Shown: positions 1 through 7,869, counted from the first letter of the stretch. The stretch is DNA of 13,630 nt from an uncultured Clostridia bacterium (GCA_947589655.1 CANQCE010000018.1:1-13630), one strand, 5' to 3'. The notes: generated by a model not told the origin, from the letters alone. Numbers and translations: made by a program.

Positions 1-96
1 GAATTAGAAGGAAAATATACTGAAGGATTACTTACTTCAATGATTGCTGACATTTCAAGAATAAAAAAAGGAGATTCAATTCTTTTTTATCTACAA
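1..96 (+). CDS. Partial foreign-looking coding fragment, possibly EVE/PUA-like
   Basis: Frame 1 of the plus strand is open from the window edge and for about 32 codons reads like ordinary protein: it contains GKYTEGLLTSMIADISRIKK followed by GDSILFYLQ. The pattern of acidic/basic residues followed by G-D-x-I-x-F-Y resembles the early strands of EVE/PUA-superfamily or related nucleic-acid-binding domains; this assignment is from memory and tentative. After about base 96 the frame stays open to a TAA at 238-240, but that part is antisense to the GLUG protein and no longer looks like protein. The gene is therefore cut at both ends: by the window edge on the left and by an apparent junction on the right. 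Confidence 0.35.
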
Positions 97-1315
97 CATA
101 ATAACAATTTTCAACACTTGAGGTTGTGCCGTTGGCAAGATGAGACATACTCCTATCGCCCACGCCTGCCTGATAATTTTTTGTCTCCATTTGCCCAAGA
201 TATAAACTGTTTTTCAATGCAGTGTTGCCATTTTCAATAAACCCAATAAGTCCGCCAACATAAGAGCCTGTTTTATTAAATGCATACTCCATTTTGCCAG
301 CGTTATATGTGTGGTTTATTTCAACTGCGGTGCCTGCAACTTGGCCGTTAATTTTTCCAATAATTCCACCAACATAAAGCCCAGCCACATTTGCGGTTAT
401 GTTGCCGTTGCTATAGCAATCCCTTACATAAAATGGCGTTCCTGTGGAAAAATCAACCGTCATATCCCCAATGAGACCGCCTATATTCCCAGAGGTCAAC
501 GAATTTTCGGCAATTGTTATATCGCCTTCGCTGTAGCAAAATTCCATTTTTAAGCGTTTTGCCGCCCCGATAAGCCCACCAATGTTCGCTGCACCTGCGG
601 AGTTCCTTTCTGTTATGTCCACATTTGCAGAGCAGTTTTTCACATTAAGCAAACCTGCAACGCCAATCAATCCACCAACATTGGCACAATTTGTAACGCT
701 CATCTTGCCGCTCACCGTGCAGTTTAAAATTTTTTGTGCTTCACCAAGCCAATCTGCATTTGATAAGGTTGTGTCACCAACTATGCCGCCCACAGATTTT
801 GCGCCTGTGCTTGAAATGTCAACATCTTTTAAGTTCAAATTTCTAATTTTTGCACTGCTGTTTAAATTCGCAAAAAAGCCAACATTGCCACTGTTGTTGC
901 CGTTTATGTCTGTTATCTTCAAATTGTAAATTGTGTGGCCTTGTCCATCAAAAATTCCGTTGAACGCATCGTTCCCATTTACAGGATTTAAAACGGTTAT
1001 AGGTATCCATGCCTTTCCTGCCAAGTTTATATCAACATTCAAATAAACCGTTTGTGGGGTTGAACCATTCACAAAAACTTTGCCGCTTTCCACTTCTTTG
1101 GCAAAATATGCAAGACCTTTTGCAGAATTTATGTAAAACCTGTCGCCTTCTTCAGCCCAATCAGCATCCGAAACCTTATCAGGATAAACCCCATCCCAAG
1201 TATCGGCCGAAAGGCTGACAGCCTTTGCATAAAAAATTTGGAGATTTATGCTTCCAAAAACTCCACAAACCCCAAACATGAAAATCAACAAAAAGAATAT
1301 TGCTTTTCTTTTCAT
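32..1315 (-). CDS. Secreted GLUG-repeat surface protein, 3' end apparently replaced
   Basis: This encodes a 427-residue extracytoplasmic protein. It has a basic N terminus and a hydrophobic segment (about residues 5-22), with possible signal-peptidase cleavage after AKA near residue 32. Residues 140-407 hold six copies of the GLUG-type core (VGGIVG, VGGLIG, IGGLIG twice, VGGIIG, VGGLIG). They alternate with N-C-x-x-x-G strands typical of the beta-helical GLUG family seen in adhesins and cell-surface proteins of gut bacteria. A DGQGHTIYNL turn precedes them. The ATG at 1315 is preferred; an in-frame GTG at 1324 is possible, and the Shine-Dalgarno is weak either way. The last ~20 residues are low in repeat character and overlap the plus-strand fragment at 1-96, so the native C terminus is probably missing. 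Such proteins usually have further repeats or a wall/membrane anchor. Ligand unknown. Confidence 0.75.
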   Translation of the reverse strand: MKRKAIFFLLIFMFGVCGVFGSINLQIFYAKAVSLSADTWDGVYPDKVSDADWAEEGDRFYINSAKGLAYFAKEVESGKVFVNGSTPQTVYLNVDINLAGKAWIPITVLNPVNGNDAFNGIFDGQGHTIYNLKITDINGNNSGNVGFFANLNSSAKIRNLNLKDVDISSTGAKSVGGIVGDTTLSNADWLGEAQKILNCTVSGKMSVTNCANVGGLIGVAGLLNVKNCSANVDITERNSAGAANIGGLIGAAKRLKMEFCYSEGDITIAENSLTSGNIGGLIGDMTVDFSTGTPFYVRDCYSNGNITANVAGLYVGGIIGKINGQVAGTAVEINHTYNAGKMEYAFNKTGSYVGGLIGFIENGNTALKNSLYLGQMETKNYQAGVGDRSMSHLANGTTSSVENCYYVVDKKELNLLFLFLKCQQSLK

Positions 1316-1372
1316 AACACCCACACATGTGTTTTTGCGCTCGACAATTTTATGCCCTTATTTAACAAATAA

Positions 1373-1402
1373 ATTGTAACACTTTTAAGTTTAAAATTGC
1401 AA
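1373..1402 (-). promoter_or_regulatory. Candidate promoter for the GLUG protein
   Basis: On the minus strand, TTGCAA (1397-1402) and TACAAT (1373-1378) are separated by 18 bases, about 50 bases ahead of the GLUG start codon. The match is moderate. The rest of the gap (1,325-1,610) is very AT-rich and otherwise holds only the trpS terminator. Confidence 0.35.
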
Positions 1403-1545
1403 ACAAATAAAGGCTTTTATTTATTATATATATAAAATATTTTTTTAAACAAAAAAGTTTTGTGGCGGAAAAACTTAAAAAATATGCAAAAATATTTTTT
1501 CTTCTTTGCTTTACGCAAAATAAAATATTTGGATAAAAATTGATA

Positions 1546-1580
1546 AAAAATAAAAAAATGCATGTTTTTTTGCATTTTTT
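1546..1580 (-). terminator. Terminator of trpS
   Basis: A perfect 10-bp stem, AAAAAATGCA (1553-1562) with TGCATTTTTT (1571-1580), has an 8-base loop. On the minus strand it is followed by a T-rich run. It lies about 30 bases beyond the trpS stop codon, as expected for an intrinsic terminator. The stem is AT-rich, so strength is uncertain. Confidence 0.6.
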
Positions 1581-1610
1581 AATAAAATTTGGGCATTTTT
1601 TTGCCATTTT

Positions 1611-2669
1611 TTATTTTTTTAAAAATTTTTGATAGTCCAGCCCCATTGCATCTTTCATCTTTTGCAAAGTCTCGGCTGCCACCGCTCTTGCCTTTTTAGA
1701 ATTTTCAAAAAGCATGGTATAAATGGCGTCCAAATCGCCTTCAAGAGCCTTTCTTCTGCTGCGAATTGGTTCCAAAAACTCTTGCAATATGTTGTTAAGG
1801 AAAAGTTTTATTTTAACATCCCCAAGCCCACCGCGTCTGTAATGGGCTTTAAGTTCATCCAAATTTGCATATTCTGGCAAATATTTTTTAAAATGTTCAT
1901 CTTTGCAAAACGCATCAAGATAGGTAAAAACAACATTGCCTTCCACTTTTCCAGCGTCAGAGACTTTAATATGCCCTGCATCCGTATAAGCACTCATAAC
2001 TTTTTGTTTGACAACTTCTGGCTCGTCTTTTAAATAGATGCAGTTGTTTAAAGATTTGCTCATTTTCGCATTGCCGTCAAGCCCCACAAGCCTGTGACAA
2101 GCTTTATTATCTGGCAAAACCGCCTCTGGCAACGGAAAAATTTCTTTTCCATATGTGTTATGAAAACTTCTTGCAATTTCGCGAGTTTGTTCCAGCATTG
2201 GCAATTGGTCTTCGCCAACAGGAACTATGGTTGTGCCAAAAGCCAAGATGTCTGCCGCTTGACTTATAGGGTAGCACAAAAAGCCAACAGGGATTGAAGA
2301 ATTAAAGCCGCGCTGTTTCACCTCGTCTTTAACAGTGGGGTTGCGTTGCAGCCTTGAAAGTGTGACAAGGTTCATAAAATACATTGTAATTTCAGCGAGT
2401 TCAGGAACCTGAGATTGAATAAAAATGTTCACTTTGTCAGGCGAAATGCCGGCAGAAAGATAATCGATAGCCACCTGTATAATGTTGTTTTTAACCTTGT
2501 CAACATTGTCGGCATTGTCAGTTAGGGCCTGCGTGTCGGCTATCATAATGTAAAATTTGTCAAAGCCCCCTTGCTCTTGCAACGCCAATCTGTTTGCAAT
2601 TGAGCCAACATAGTGACCTATATGCAAGTTGCCGGTGGGTCTGTCGCCTGTTAAAATAATTTTGCTCAT
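1611..2669 (-). CDS. trpS: Tryptophanyl-tRNA synthetase
   Basis: TrpS charges tRNA-Trp with tryptophan in the cytoplasm, using ATP (class Ic aminoacyl-tRNA synthetase). The HIGH signature is exact in LHIGHYVGS (residues 16-19), and KMSKS is exact at about 202-206 in GNAKMSKSLNN. The length of 352 residues is normal. The sequence follows the form with an ILTGDRPTG opening, a PTVK...GF...IP block and GGLGDVK near the C terminus, as in streptococcal TrpRS, rather than the FSGIQPSG form of Bacillus subtilis (comparison from memory). The start is set at the ATG at 2669 because GGAG lies 7-8 bases upstream; the longer reading from a TTG at 2681 would overlap that Shine-Dalgarno. It is downstream of gltX on the same strand but separated by 216 bases, so it may have its own transcription control. 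No T-box leader is visible. Confidence 0.95.
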   Translation of the reverse strand: MSKIILTGDRPTGNLHIGHYVGSIANRLALQEQGGFDKFYIMIADTQALTDNADNVDKVKNNIIQVAIDYLSAGISPDKVNIFIQSQVPELAEITMYFMNLVTLSRLQRNPTVKDEVKQRGFNSSIPVGFLCYPISQAADILAFGTTIVPVGEDQLPMLEQTREIARSFHNTYGKEIFPLPEAVLPDNKACHRLVGLDGNAKMSKSLNNCIYLKDEPEVVKQKVMSAYTDAGHIKVSDAGKVEGNVVFTYLDAFCKDEHFKKYLPEYANLDELKAHYRRGGLGDVKIKLFLNNILQEFLEPIRSRRKALEGDLDAIYTMLFENSKKARAVAAETLQKMKDAMGLDYQKFLKK

Positions 2670-2707
2670 AATTTTCTCCAAAAACTAAAAATAACCTATT
2701 TTCAACG

Positions 2708-2749
2708 AAAAAAAATGCATTTTTTTGCAAAAAAAAGCGTGTTTTTTGC
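2708..2749 (-). terminator. Possible weak terminator or attenuator between gltX and trpS
   Basis: GCAAAAAA (2727-2734) can pair with TTTTTTGC (2742-2749) around a 7-base loop. It is followed on the minus strand by an A/T palindrome centred on TGCA at 2716-2719 and a run of eight Ts. The stems are almost all A-T pairs, so this may only partly stop read-through from gltX into trpS. Confidence 0.3.
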
Positions 2750-2885
2750 TATTTTTTTAATATTTTTTTATTTTTTTCTTTTATTTTTTGTTTTTTTGTT
2801 TTTTATTTATTTCTTTTTATTAGTTATTCTTTTTCATTTTGTTTCAAAATTCAAATATATTTTTCAACAAATTATTTTTTCGCCG
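2750..2885. other. Homopolymer-like T-rich (plus) / A-rich (minus) spacer
   Basis: Between gltX and the hairpin lies a tract with very few G or C bases; 2761-2820 contains only four. It is strongly strand-asymmetric: T-rich on plus, so A-rich in a gltX-trpS transcript. I see no coding sequence, riboswitch or clear promoter in it. An ORF exists on plus only because the strand is mostly T (poly-Phe). Confidence 0.6.
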
Positions 2886-4520
2886 TTATCCAACAATGGC
2901 AGAAATACGGTTTAGCGTCTCTTTTTCGCCAAGCAACGTCATTATTTCGTAAAGGTCTGGAGAGTTTTTTCTGCCTGTAATTGCCACGCGCAAAAATTCG
3001 CAAACCTTTGCAACATTGCCTTGATAATTTTCTGGATTTTTCTTATAATCCGAGTTGCTTACGGCATAGCCAAGTTTTTCGGACATTTCTTTAATTTTTT
3101 CAAACCACACATCTTTTGAAGATAAATCTAGGTATTCTTTGTAACTTTTTAGCACTTTTTCGCACTTTTCACCCTCTTGCTCATCAAATTCGTAAGTGCG
3201 TGGCTTTGAAAACATATAATCATAAAGGTCAAAAAACATACTCCACTTATAAATATCCTTTCTTGGCTTTGGCTTTTCTCTGTCTATGTTCAAAATTTTT
3301 GTAACATAGTCTTTTTCTTTTACAAGATAGTCCACATTTCCCGGCGAATTTTCTCTTGCCCAGCCTAGCAGCCTTTCATAGCACTGCTCTGCCGTAAGTT
3401 TTGAAATAACCTCTTTTGCAATGTCGTTTAATTTAACAAAATCAAAAAGCGGTGTGTTGGCAGTGTTTTTAAAACCATCAAACGGAAAGTCTCTATAATC
3501 GGCATCTGGGTTGTTTTTTCTCCAAATTTCAAAATTTGAATTTATAAGGTTTATCAAATATTCAACAACCGCCTGCTTTGGATAGCCCTCTTTATCGTAA
3601 AAACGCATATCGGACTCTGGGTCTTTGCGCTTGGATAGTTTTCTTTTATTCCCCTTTTCGTTAAGTTTGGAAATAACAGGGGTGTGAATATATTTTGGTC
3701 TTGTAAAGCCCAAGACATCAAAAAGTTCGTGATGAAGTGGATAAGAAGGCAGCCACTCCTCCCCACGAACCACTGTAGTTGTGCCCATTAATGTATCGTC
3801 TATCGCGTGAGCAAAATGATAAGTTGGCAATCCGTCATTTTTCAACAAAATTGCATCTTTGCTGTTCGCCAAAATTTCAATTTCGCCTTTCACACAGTCC
3901 ACAAATTTAATTTTTTCTTTGCCATCGCCGCTTGATTTTAAACGAATTGCAAACTTTTTGCCATCCTTTAAATTTTGTTCAATCTGCTCGTAAGTCAAAT
4001 TGCGGCATGGGTCTTTATCGTCGGTTTTGCCAAGAGCAAAATCTTTTTCGCGCTTTTTCTGAACATCCTCCAAGCCTTCTGTTTTGCGGCAAAAACACGG
4101 AAACGCCTTGCCTTCTGCCACCAACTTTTTGGCATAAGCATTGTAAAATTCTTTCCTTTCTGTCTGATAATATGGGCCATAATTGCCAACCGTCACACCG
4201 CCTTTAAGTTCGTATTCGTCTGGCATGAAATCGTAATCAGACAAAACATTCATTATAATCTCGCTCGCGCCAGAGATTTCTCTTTTTTGGTCTGTATCTT
4301 CAATGCGAAGATAAAACACCCCACCGCTTCTTTTTGCAATATTGTAATCAATCAACGCTTGATAAAAACTGCCAAGATGCATAAATCCTGTTGGGCTTGG
4401 CGCAAAACGCGTTACCTCTGCGCCCTCTGGAAGATTTCTTTTTGGATACATTTTTTCAATTTCGTCTGTTGTATATTTGTTGCTAGGAAACAACAATTCA
4501 GCAAGCTTTTTATAGTCCAT
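2886..4520 (-). CDS. gltX: Glutamyl-tRNA synthetase, long clostridial-type form
   Basis: GltX attaches glutamate to tRNA-Glu in the cytoplasm (class Ib synthetase). The catalytic signatures are FAPSPTGFMHLGS (residues 39-51, HIGH-like HLGS), LRIEDTD (71-77), an RGEEWLPS block near 252 and KLSKRKD (294-300, KMSKS-like). At 544 residues it is longer than the common 470-490 form. An N-terminal extension of about 35 residues (DYKKLAELLFP...) precedes the Rossmann fold, a layout I recall from Clostridia. PCFC (141-144) and C172 sit where many GltX proteins have a zinc-type cysteine cluster, but a full site is not evident. A GGAG Shine-Dalgarno lies 6-7 bases before the ATG. It starts 14 bases after the 365-aa lipoprotein gene and is probably co-transcribed with it. 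Whether it also charges tRNA-Gln cannot be judged here. Confidence 0.95.
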   Translation of the reverse strand: MDYKKLAELLFPSNKYTTDEIEKMYPKRNLPEGAEVTRFAPSPTGFMHLGSFYQALIDYNIAKRSGGVFYLRIEDTDQKREISGASEIIMNVLSDYDFMPDEYELKGGVTVGNYGPYYQTERKEFYNAYAKKLVAEGKAFPCFCRKTEGLEDVQKKREKDFALGKTDDKDPCRNLTYEQIEQNLKDGKKFAIRLKSSGDGKEKIKFVDCVKGEIEILANSKDAILLKNDGLPTYHFAHAIDDTLMGTTTVVRGEEWLPSYPLHHELFDVLGFTRPKYIHTPVISKLNEKGNKRKLSKRKDPESDMRFYDKEGYPKQAVVEYLINLINSNFEIWRKNNPDADYRDFPFDGFKNTANTPLFDFVKLNDIAKEVISKLTAEQCYERLLGWARENSPGNVDYLVKEKDYVTKILNIDREKPKPRKDIYKWSMFFDLYDYMFSKPRTYEFDEQEGEKCEKVLKSYKEYLDLSSKDVWFEKIKEMSEKLGYAVSNSDYKKNPENYQGNVAKVCEFLRVAITGRKNSPDLYEIMTLLGEKETLNRISAIVG

Positions 4521-4534
4521 TTTTTACTCCAATT

Positions 4535-5632
4535 TTATTCTGCAAAAATTGCACTTGAAAATGCATCTACAAAGTTTGGCAAAGTGCTTGTGTAGAATGT
4601 TTGCAGTTTTTCTAAATAAACTTCAGCCAATTTGTTCTTTTTTAAATATTTTTCCATGTTGTTGTCATAAGTTACTGCCAATTTGTGAAGGTCCAACTCT
4701 TTAAGCGCTTTGCTTGCAGCCTTGGCTTGAACATCAAATTCTTCATACATATCAAAAACATTTTCAAGTTGTTCTTTTGTAAATGTTTTGTAGTTTTCAT
4801 TTGCAGCAACAAAAACTTCGCGATATTTTTCATATTGCAGTTGAACTTGATTCATCAGTGCCGTTATTATGGCTTTGTGAGTTCCATTTGCCTGATTTGC
4901 CCAGTTCATTCTGTTTGCAACCTCTGTTATTTGAAATTCTGTGAAGATTGGCAACATTTTTGCTCTGACATATTCTTTTACAAGGCCAGTGTCGGAAGCC
5001 TGCAGCCCTTCAACCTGTTGCAAAAGGTCAAAAATTTCGGTTGCATCAACGGTTTCGGCAAGTTTTAACGACAAATTAACATTGCTTTCCACAAGGTTTC
5101 CAAAAGTGTTTTTAAATCTGCGAAGATATACTTGATTTGTTTCTTCGTTTATATCGTCAGCAAAATCTTCCATTTGCTTTATAAACGTTGAGCGTTCTCT
5201 CACAAAGGTTTTAACATATTTTGTATAAGCGGTCAACGCGCTGTTAAGCCCTTTTAACGCATTTTTTGCACTTTTATTAAGAGATTTTTCATTTTCTTCC
5301 AAACGGAAAATATAATCTTTGTTTTTGTTTATATAATCATTGGATATAACAAGTGCAACATTATATAAATTTTCAAGTTCGCCGTAGCCTGCTTTGTCTT
5401 GTTGTATATAAGAATTAATTTTTTCGCCAAAATTCACTTTTAAGTTCGTTTCAAGCCCATCCACAGAGCCCGCTACAAAAACATCTGCGTGCCCAGCATA
5501 ATAAGCGTTTAAAGTTTCAAAATTTTCCTTGATTGTTGCAACAGACACATCTCCGCAGCCTGCCAATCCAAACGCTGCCACAACCATAACGCAGCATATA
5601 AAAATTGTTGCCAAAGATTTTTTTATTTTCAT
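4535..5632 (-). CDS. Lipoprotein of unknown function
   Basis: I do not recognise the family of this 365-residue protein. A KIKK basic start and hydrophobic segment (7-21) lead to the lipobox GLAGC with the lipidated cysteine at 26, so the mature protein should be tethered to the outer face of the membrane. The remainder is rich in charged and Leu/Ala heptad-like stretches (for example ALKGLNSALTAYTKYVKTFV and QAKAASKALKELDLHKL) with few Gly/Pro, suggesting an elongated all-helical or coiled-coil structure. AGGAGG begins within the TAG stop of the upstream 280-aa gene and lies about 6 bases before the ATG, so translation of the pair is coupled. Its place between dnaB and gltX says co-expression but not function. 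It shares an architecture (anchor plus helical ectodomain) with the 280-aa neighbour; common ancestry is possible but not shown. Confidence 0.8.
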   Translation of the reverse strand: MKIKKSLATIFICCVMVVAAFGLAGCGDVSVATIKENFETLNAYYAGHADVFVAGSVDGLETNLKVNFGEKINSYIQQDKAGYGELENLYNVALVISNDYINKNKDYIFRLEENEKSLNKSAKNALKGLNSALTAYTKYVKTFVRERSTFIKQMEDFADDINEETNQVYLRRFKNTFGNLVESNVNLSLKLAETVDATEIFDLLQQVEGLQASDTGLVKEYVRAKMLPIFTEFQITEVANRMNWANQANGTHKAIITALMNQVQLQYEKYREVFVAANENYKTFTKEQLENVFDMYEEFDVQAKAASKALKELDLHKLAVTYDNNMEKYLKKNKLAEVYLEKLQTFYTSTLPNFVDAFSSAIFAE

Positions 5633-5641
5633 ATTTTCCTC

Positions 5642-6484
5642 CTAACCTGCAATATTTCCATCAATAAACTGTGCAAAGAAATGGCTTTCTTCACCCAAAG
5701 TGTTTATATCTTTAACAATGTTCTGCAAATTTTCGTTATATGGATAAGATGCAAGCAGTTCTTCCCCTTGTTTTGAATAATACGAATTGCAAAATTTTTC
5801 TAAAATGGCACCATATGATGCATTTTCTCCAATTTTGCTTGAAACATTTTCGGTTAAAGTTTTGGTCTGCTTGAAGATAAGTTTTGCATAATCGTTGTTT
5901 AAAATGGCAATGTCTTTATTTTTGTTGGCAACAGGCATACAATCAACATAAACATCGGCAAGCCTGTTGACAGCATCGGTGGTAAAATTGAAGATGTCAG
6001 CCAAAAAGCCTTTTGTATCGGAATATGTTTCCGCTTCCCAATATACAACTCCGCCAACCATGCTTTTATCCATGTTTTTGTTTATATATTTTTCCAAATC
6101 ATCCGCTGCATTTTGTGCTTTTTTCAAAGAAGATTCAATCTTCCCTTTCTGCTTTTGGAAAACCTCTGTAACCTTCATAAAAATTATATGGCGGTTAAAG
6201 AATTGCCCTGTTATTGCATACGCGTGCAGTGATGCGCGCTCGTTTAAAATTGTGTTTTGCTCATTTTCGCTGAGTTCCTCATTCGTGGACAACGCTGCAA
6301 GATAGGCATCTATCGTGCCGTATTGCTCTTTGTCTTGTGCAAGGTATCCAGTTGTCACATAAGTGTTAAAATGTTCTGCAAAGCCTTTGGTTGTTCTGGT
6401 TTTAAACAGATTGATAAACACAATGGCAAGCACAACCGCAATGACAACCAAAATGATAATTGCAATAAACCATCTTTTTTTCAT
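5642..6484 (-). CDS. Membrane-anchored helical protein of unknown function
   Basis: This is a 280-residue protein of no family I recognise. MKKRW is followed by one strong hydrophobic helix (about residues 5-26, IIILVVIAVVLAIVFINLF) and then a long hydrophilic region. There is no lipobox cysteine or obvious signal-peptidase site, so it is probably a single-pass protein with its C-terminal domain outside. The ectodomain is rich in Lys, Glu, Asn and Ala, with predicted helices (KGKIESSLKKAQNAADDLEK) and little beta character. GGAGG sits directly after the dnaB TAA stop, 6 bases before this ATG, and the gene ends in a TAG that overlaps the Shine-Dalgarno of the following lipoprotein gene. Both junctions point to tight co-translation with dnaB and the lipoprotein. 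A joint envelope role for the two anchored proteins is an inference only. Confidence 0.8.
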   Translation of the reverse strand: MKKRWFIAIIILVVIAVVLAIVFINLFKTRTTKGFAEHFNTYVTTGYLAQDKEQYGTIDAYLAALSTNEELSENEQNTILNERASLHAYAITGQFFNRHIIFMKVTEVFQKQKGKIESSLKKAQNAADDLEKYINKNMDKSMVGGVVYWEAETYSDTKGFLADIFNFTTDAVNRLADVYVDCMPVANKNKDIAILNNDYAKLIFKQTKTLTENVSSKIGENASYGAILEKFCNSYYSKQGEELLASYPYNENLQNIVKDINTLGEESHFFAQFIDGNIAG

Positions 6485-6495
6485 GTTTTTCCTCC

Positions 6496-7857
6496 TTAAA
6501 TTTCTTGTTCAACCTTAATTTTTTCGTCTGGATTAAGATAGGTTGTATATTCTCCCACCCATCGCAGTTTAATTTCTCCAGTGCTGCCGTTACGATGTTT
6601 TGCTATGTTCAAATAAACCGTTCCTGGCTCGTCCTCTGGTTTTTCTGCCCCATATTTTGCAGGGTTGTAAAGGAACAAAACAATGTCCGCATCCTGCTCG
6701 ATTGAGCCAGACTCTCTTAAATCTGCCAAGATTGGCCTATGGTCTTCACGAAGGTCTGGGCCGCGGTTGAGTTGGGCAAGCAGCAGAACCGGAACATTCA
6801 ACTCTTTCGCCATACGCTTAAGGTTGTTTGTGATTTCTGTGACATCTTGCGTGCGGTTTTCTTTTCTATCTTTTGCGCCAAGCGACATCAGTGTTAAATA
6901 GTCAATCACAACCAAATCAAGCCCATCTGTAAGTTTTAATTTTTGGCATTTTGTTCTAACTTCAAAAGGAGAAATTCCGCCTGTTGGATCAACATATATC
7001 CCTGCGCTGGCAAGTTTCTTTTCGGCGGTCCAAACGCGTTTCCACTCCTCGTCTGTAAGGTCGCCGTTCAAAATTTTGCCAAGGCTGACTTTTGAAACCG
7101 ATGCAAGCGCCCTTGACATAAGCTGCTCGCGAGTCATTTCCAAAGAGAAAATGGCTGCTTTTTTGCCCTGTTCAATGGCAGCGCGCACGGCAATGTTCAT
7201 GGCAAAAGAGGTTTTCCCAACGCCCGGCCTTGCTGCCAAAATGATAAGGTCACTGTTTTGTAAGCCGTTTGTAATTTCGTCAAATTCTTTATAGCCTGTT
7301 GGGATGCCGCGCAGTTTCCCTTTGTTTTCTGCCAAGAAAGACATCTGCGCCAAAACATTTGTTAATGTTCCGCCCGGCTTGCCAACAAGTTCCAAATCGG
7401 TTTTGATATCTTTTTGCGAAAGTTCAAATATACTTTTTTCCGCAAACCTCATGGCATCTTGCCCATCTGGGCTATTAAATGTGTTGTTAATTATCTCTTG
7501 CGCCTTTGAAATTAAATGCCTGCGAACAGATGTGTCTTTAACTATGTCCATATAGTGCTGAAAGTTTGCAGCGGAAGGCACGCCATTTGTTAAAAATGTA
7601 ATATAGTCAATTCCGCCAACTTCTTCCAACCTTTTTTCCACTTCAAGTTGATTGGTTAAGGTTACAAAATCGACAGGAATACTTTTCATAAACACAGTTT
7701 GCATGCTGGCAAAAATTTTTCTGTGCGCCTCAGAATAAAAATCGTCAGGCGAAAGCTCCGCCAGAATATCTCGCTGAATTTCATTGTCAAGCAGCACGCA
7801 ACCCAAAAGCGCCTGCTCAGCCTCTAAACTGTTTGGTAAAATTTTATAGTCTGCCAT
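6496..7857 (-). CDS. dnaB: Replicative DNA helicase DnaB
   Basis: DnaB is the hexameric 5'-3' helicase that unwinds the chromosome at the replication fork and contacts primase. It is called DnaC in Bacillus subtilis. The protein has 453 residues, a normal length, with no intein. The N-terminal primase-interacting domain opens with LPNSLEAEQALLGCVL. The RecA-like domain carries Walker A ARPGVGKTS (209-217), the catalytic SLEM glutamate (240), Walker B LDLVVIDYL (313-321), LLLAQLNR (358-365) and DLRESGSIEQDADIV (379-393). A GGAGG site is 7 bases before the ATG. It lies 12 bases after the 85-aa membrane protein gene and 11 before the 280-aa gene. In many Firmicutes dnaB follows rplI and a DHH phosphodiesterase; neither is present here, so the neighbourhood is rearranged. 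Confidence 0.97.
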   Translation of the reverse strand: MADYKILPNSLEAEQALLGCVLLDNEIQRDILAELSPDDFYSEAHRKIFASMQTVFMKSIPVDFVTLTNQLEVEKRLEEVGGIDYITFLTNGVPSAANFQHYMDIVKDTSVRRHLISKAQEIINNTFNSPDGQDAMRFAEKSIFELSQKDIKTDLELVGKPGGTLTNVLAQMSFLAENKGKLRGIPTGYKEFDEITNGLQNSDLIILAARPGVGKTSFAMNIAVRAAIEQGKKAAIFSLEMTREQLMSRALASVSKVSLGKILNGDLTDEEWKRVWTAEKKLASAGIYVDPTGGISPFEVRTKCQKLKLTDGLDLVVIDYLTLMSLGAKDRKENRTQDVTEITNNLKRMAKELNVPVLLLAQLNRGPDLREDHRPILADLRESGSIEQDADIVLFLYNPAKYGAEKPEDEPGTVYLNIAKHRNGSTGEIKLRWVGEYTTYLNPDEKIKVEQEI

Positions 7858-7869
7858 GCCGTTCCTCCA

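Noticed and set aside
1323..1332. Palindrome ACACATGTGT next to the GLUG start
   Set aside because: Only 10 bases and a single copy; could be an operator, but chance is as likely.
1362..1607. 81-codon minus-strand ORF in the gap before trpS
   Set aside because: Composition is pure AT bias (Phe, Lys, Ile, Tyr), it overlaps the trpS terminator and has no ribosome site.
2670..2885. T-box riboswitch ahead of trpS
   Set aside because: Considered because clostridial synthetase genes often have one, but there is no specifier stem or conserved T-box sequence; the region is too short of G and C to fold that way.
2715..2915. 66-codon plus-strand ORF between trpS and gltX
   Set aside because: Poly-Phe translation of a T-rich tract that runs into gltX antisense; not a gene.
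3975..4595. 206-codon plus-strand ORF
   Set aside because: Antisense shadow of gltX; the gltX motifs on the other strand are unambiguous.
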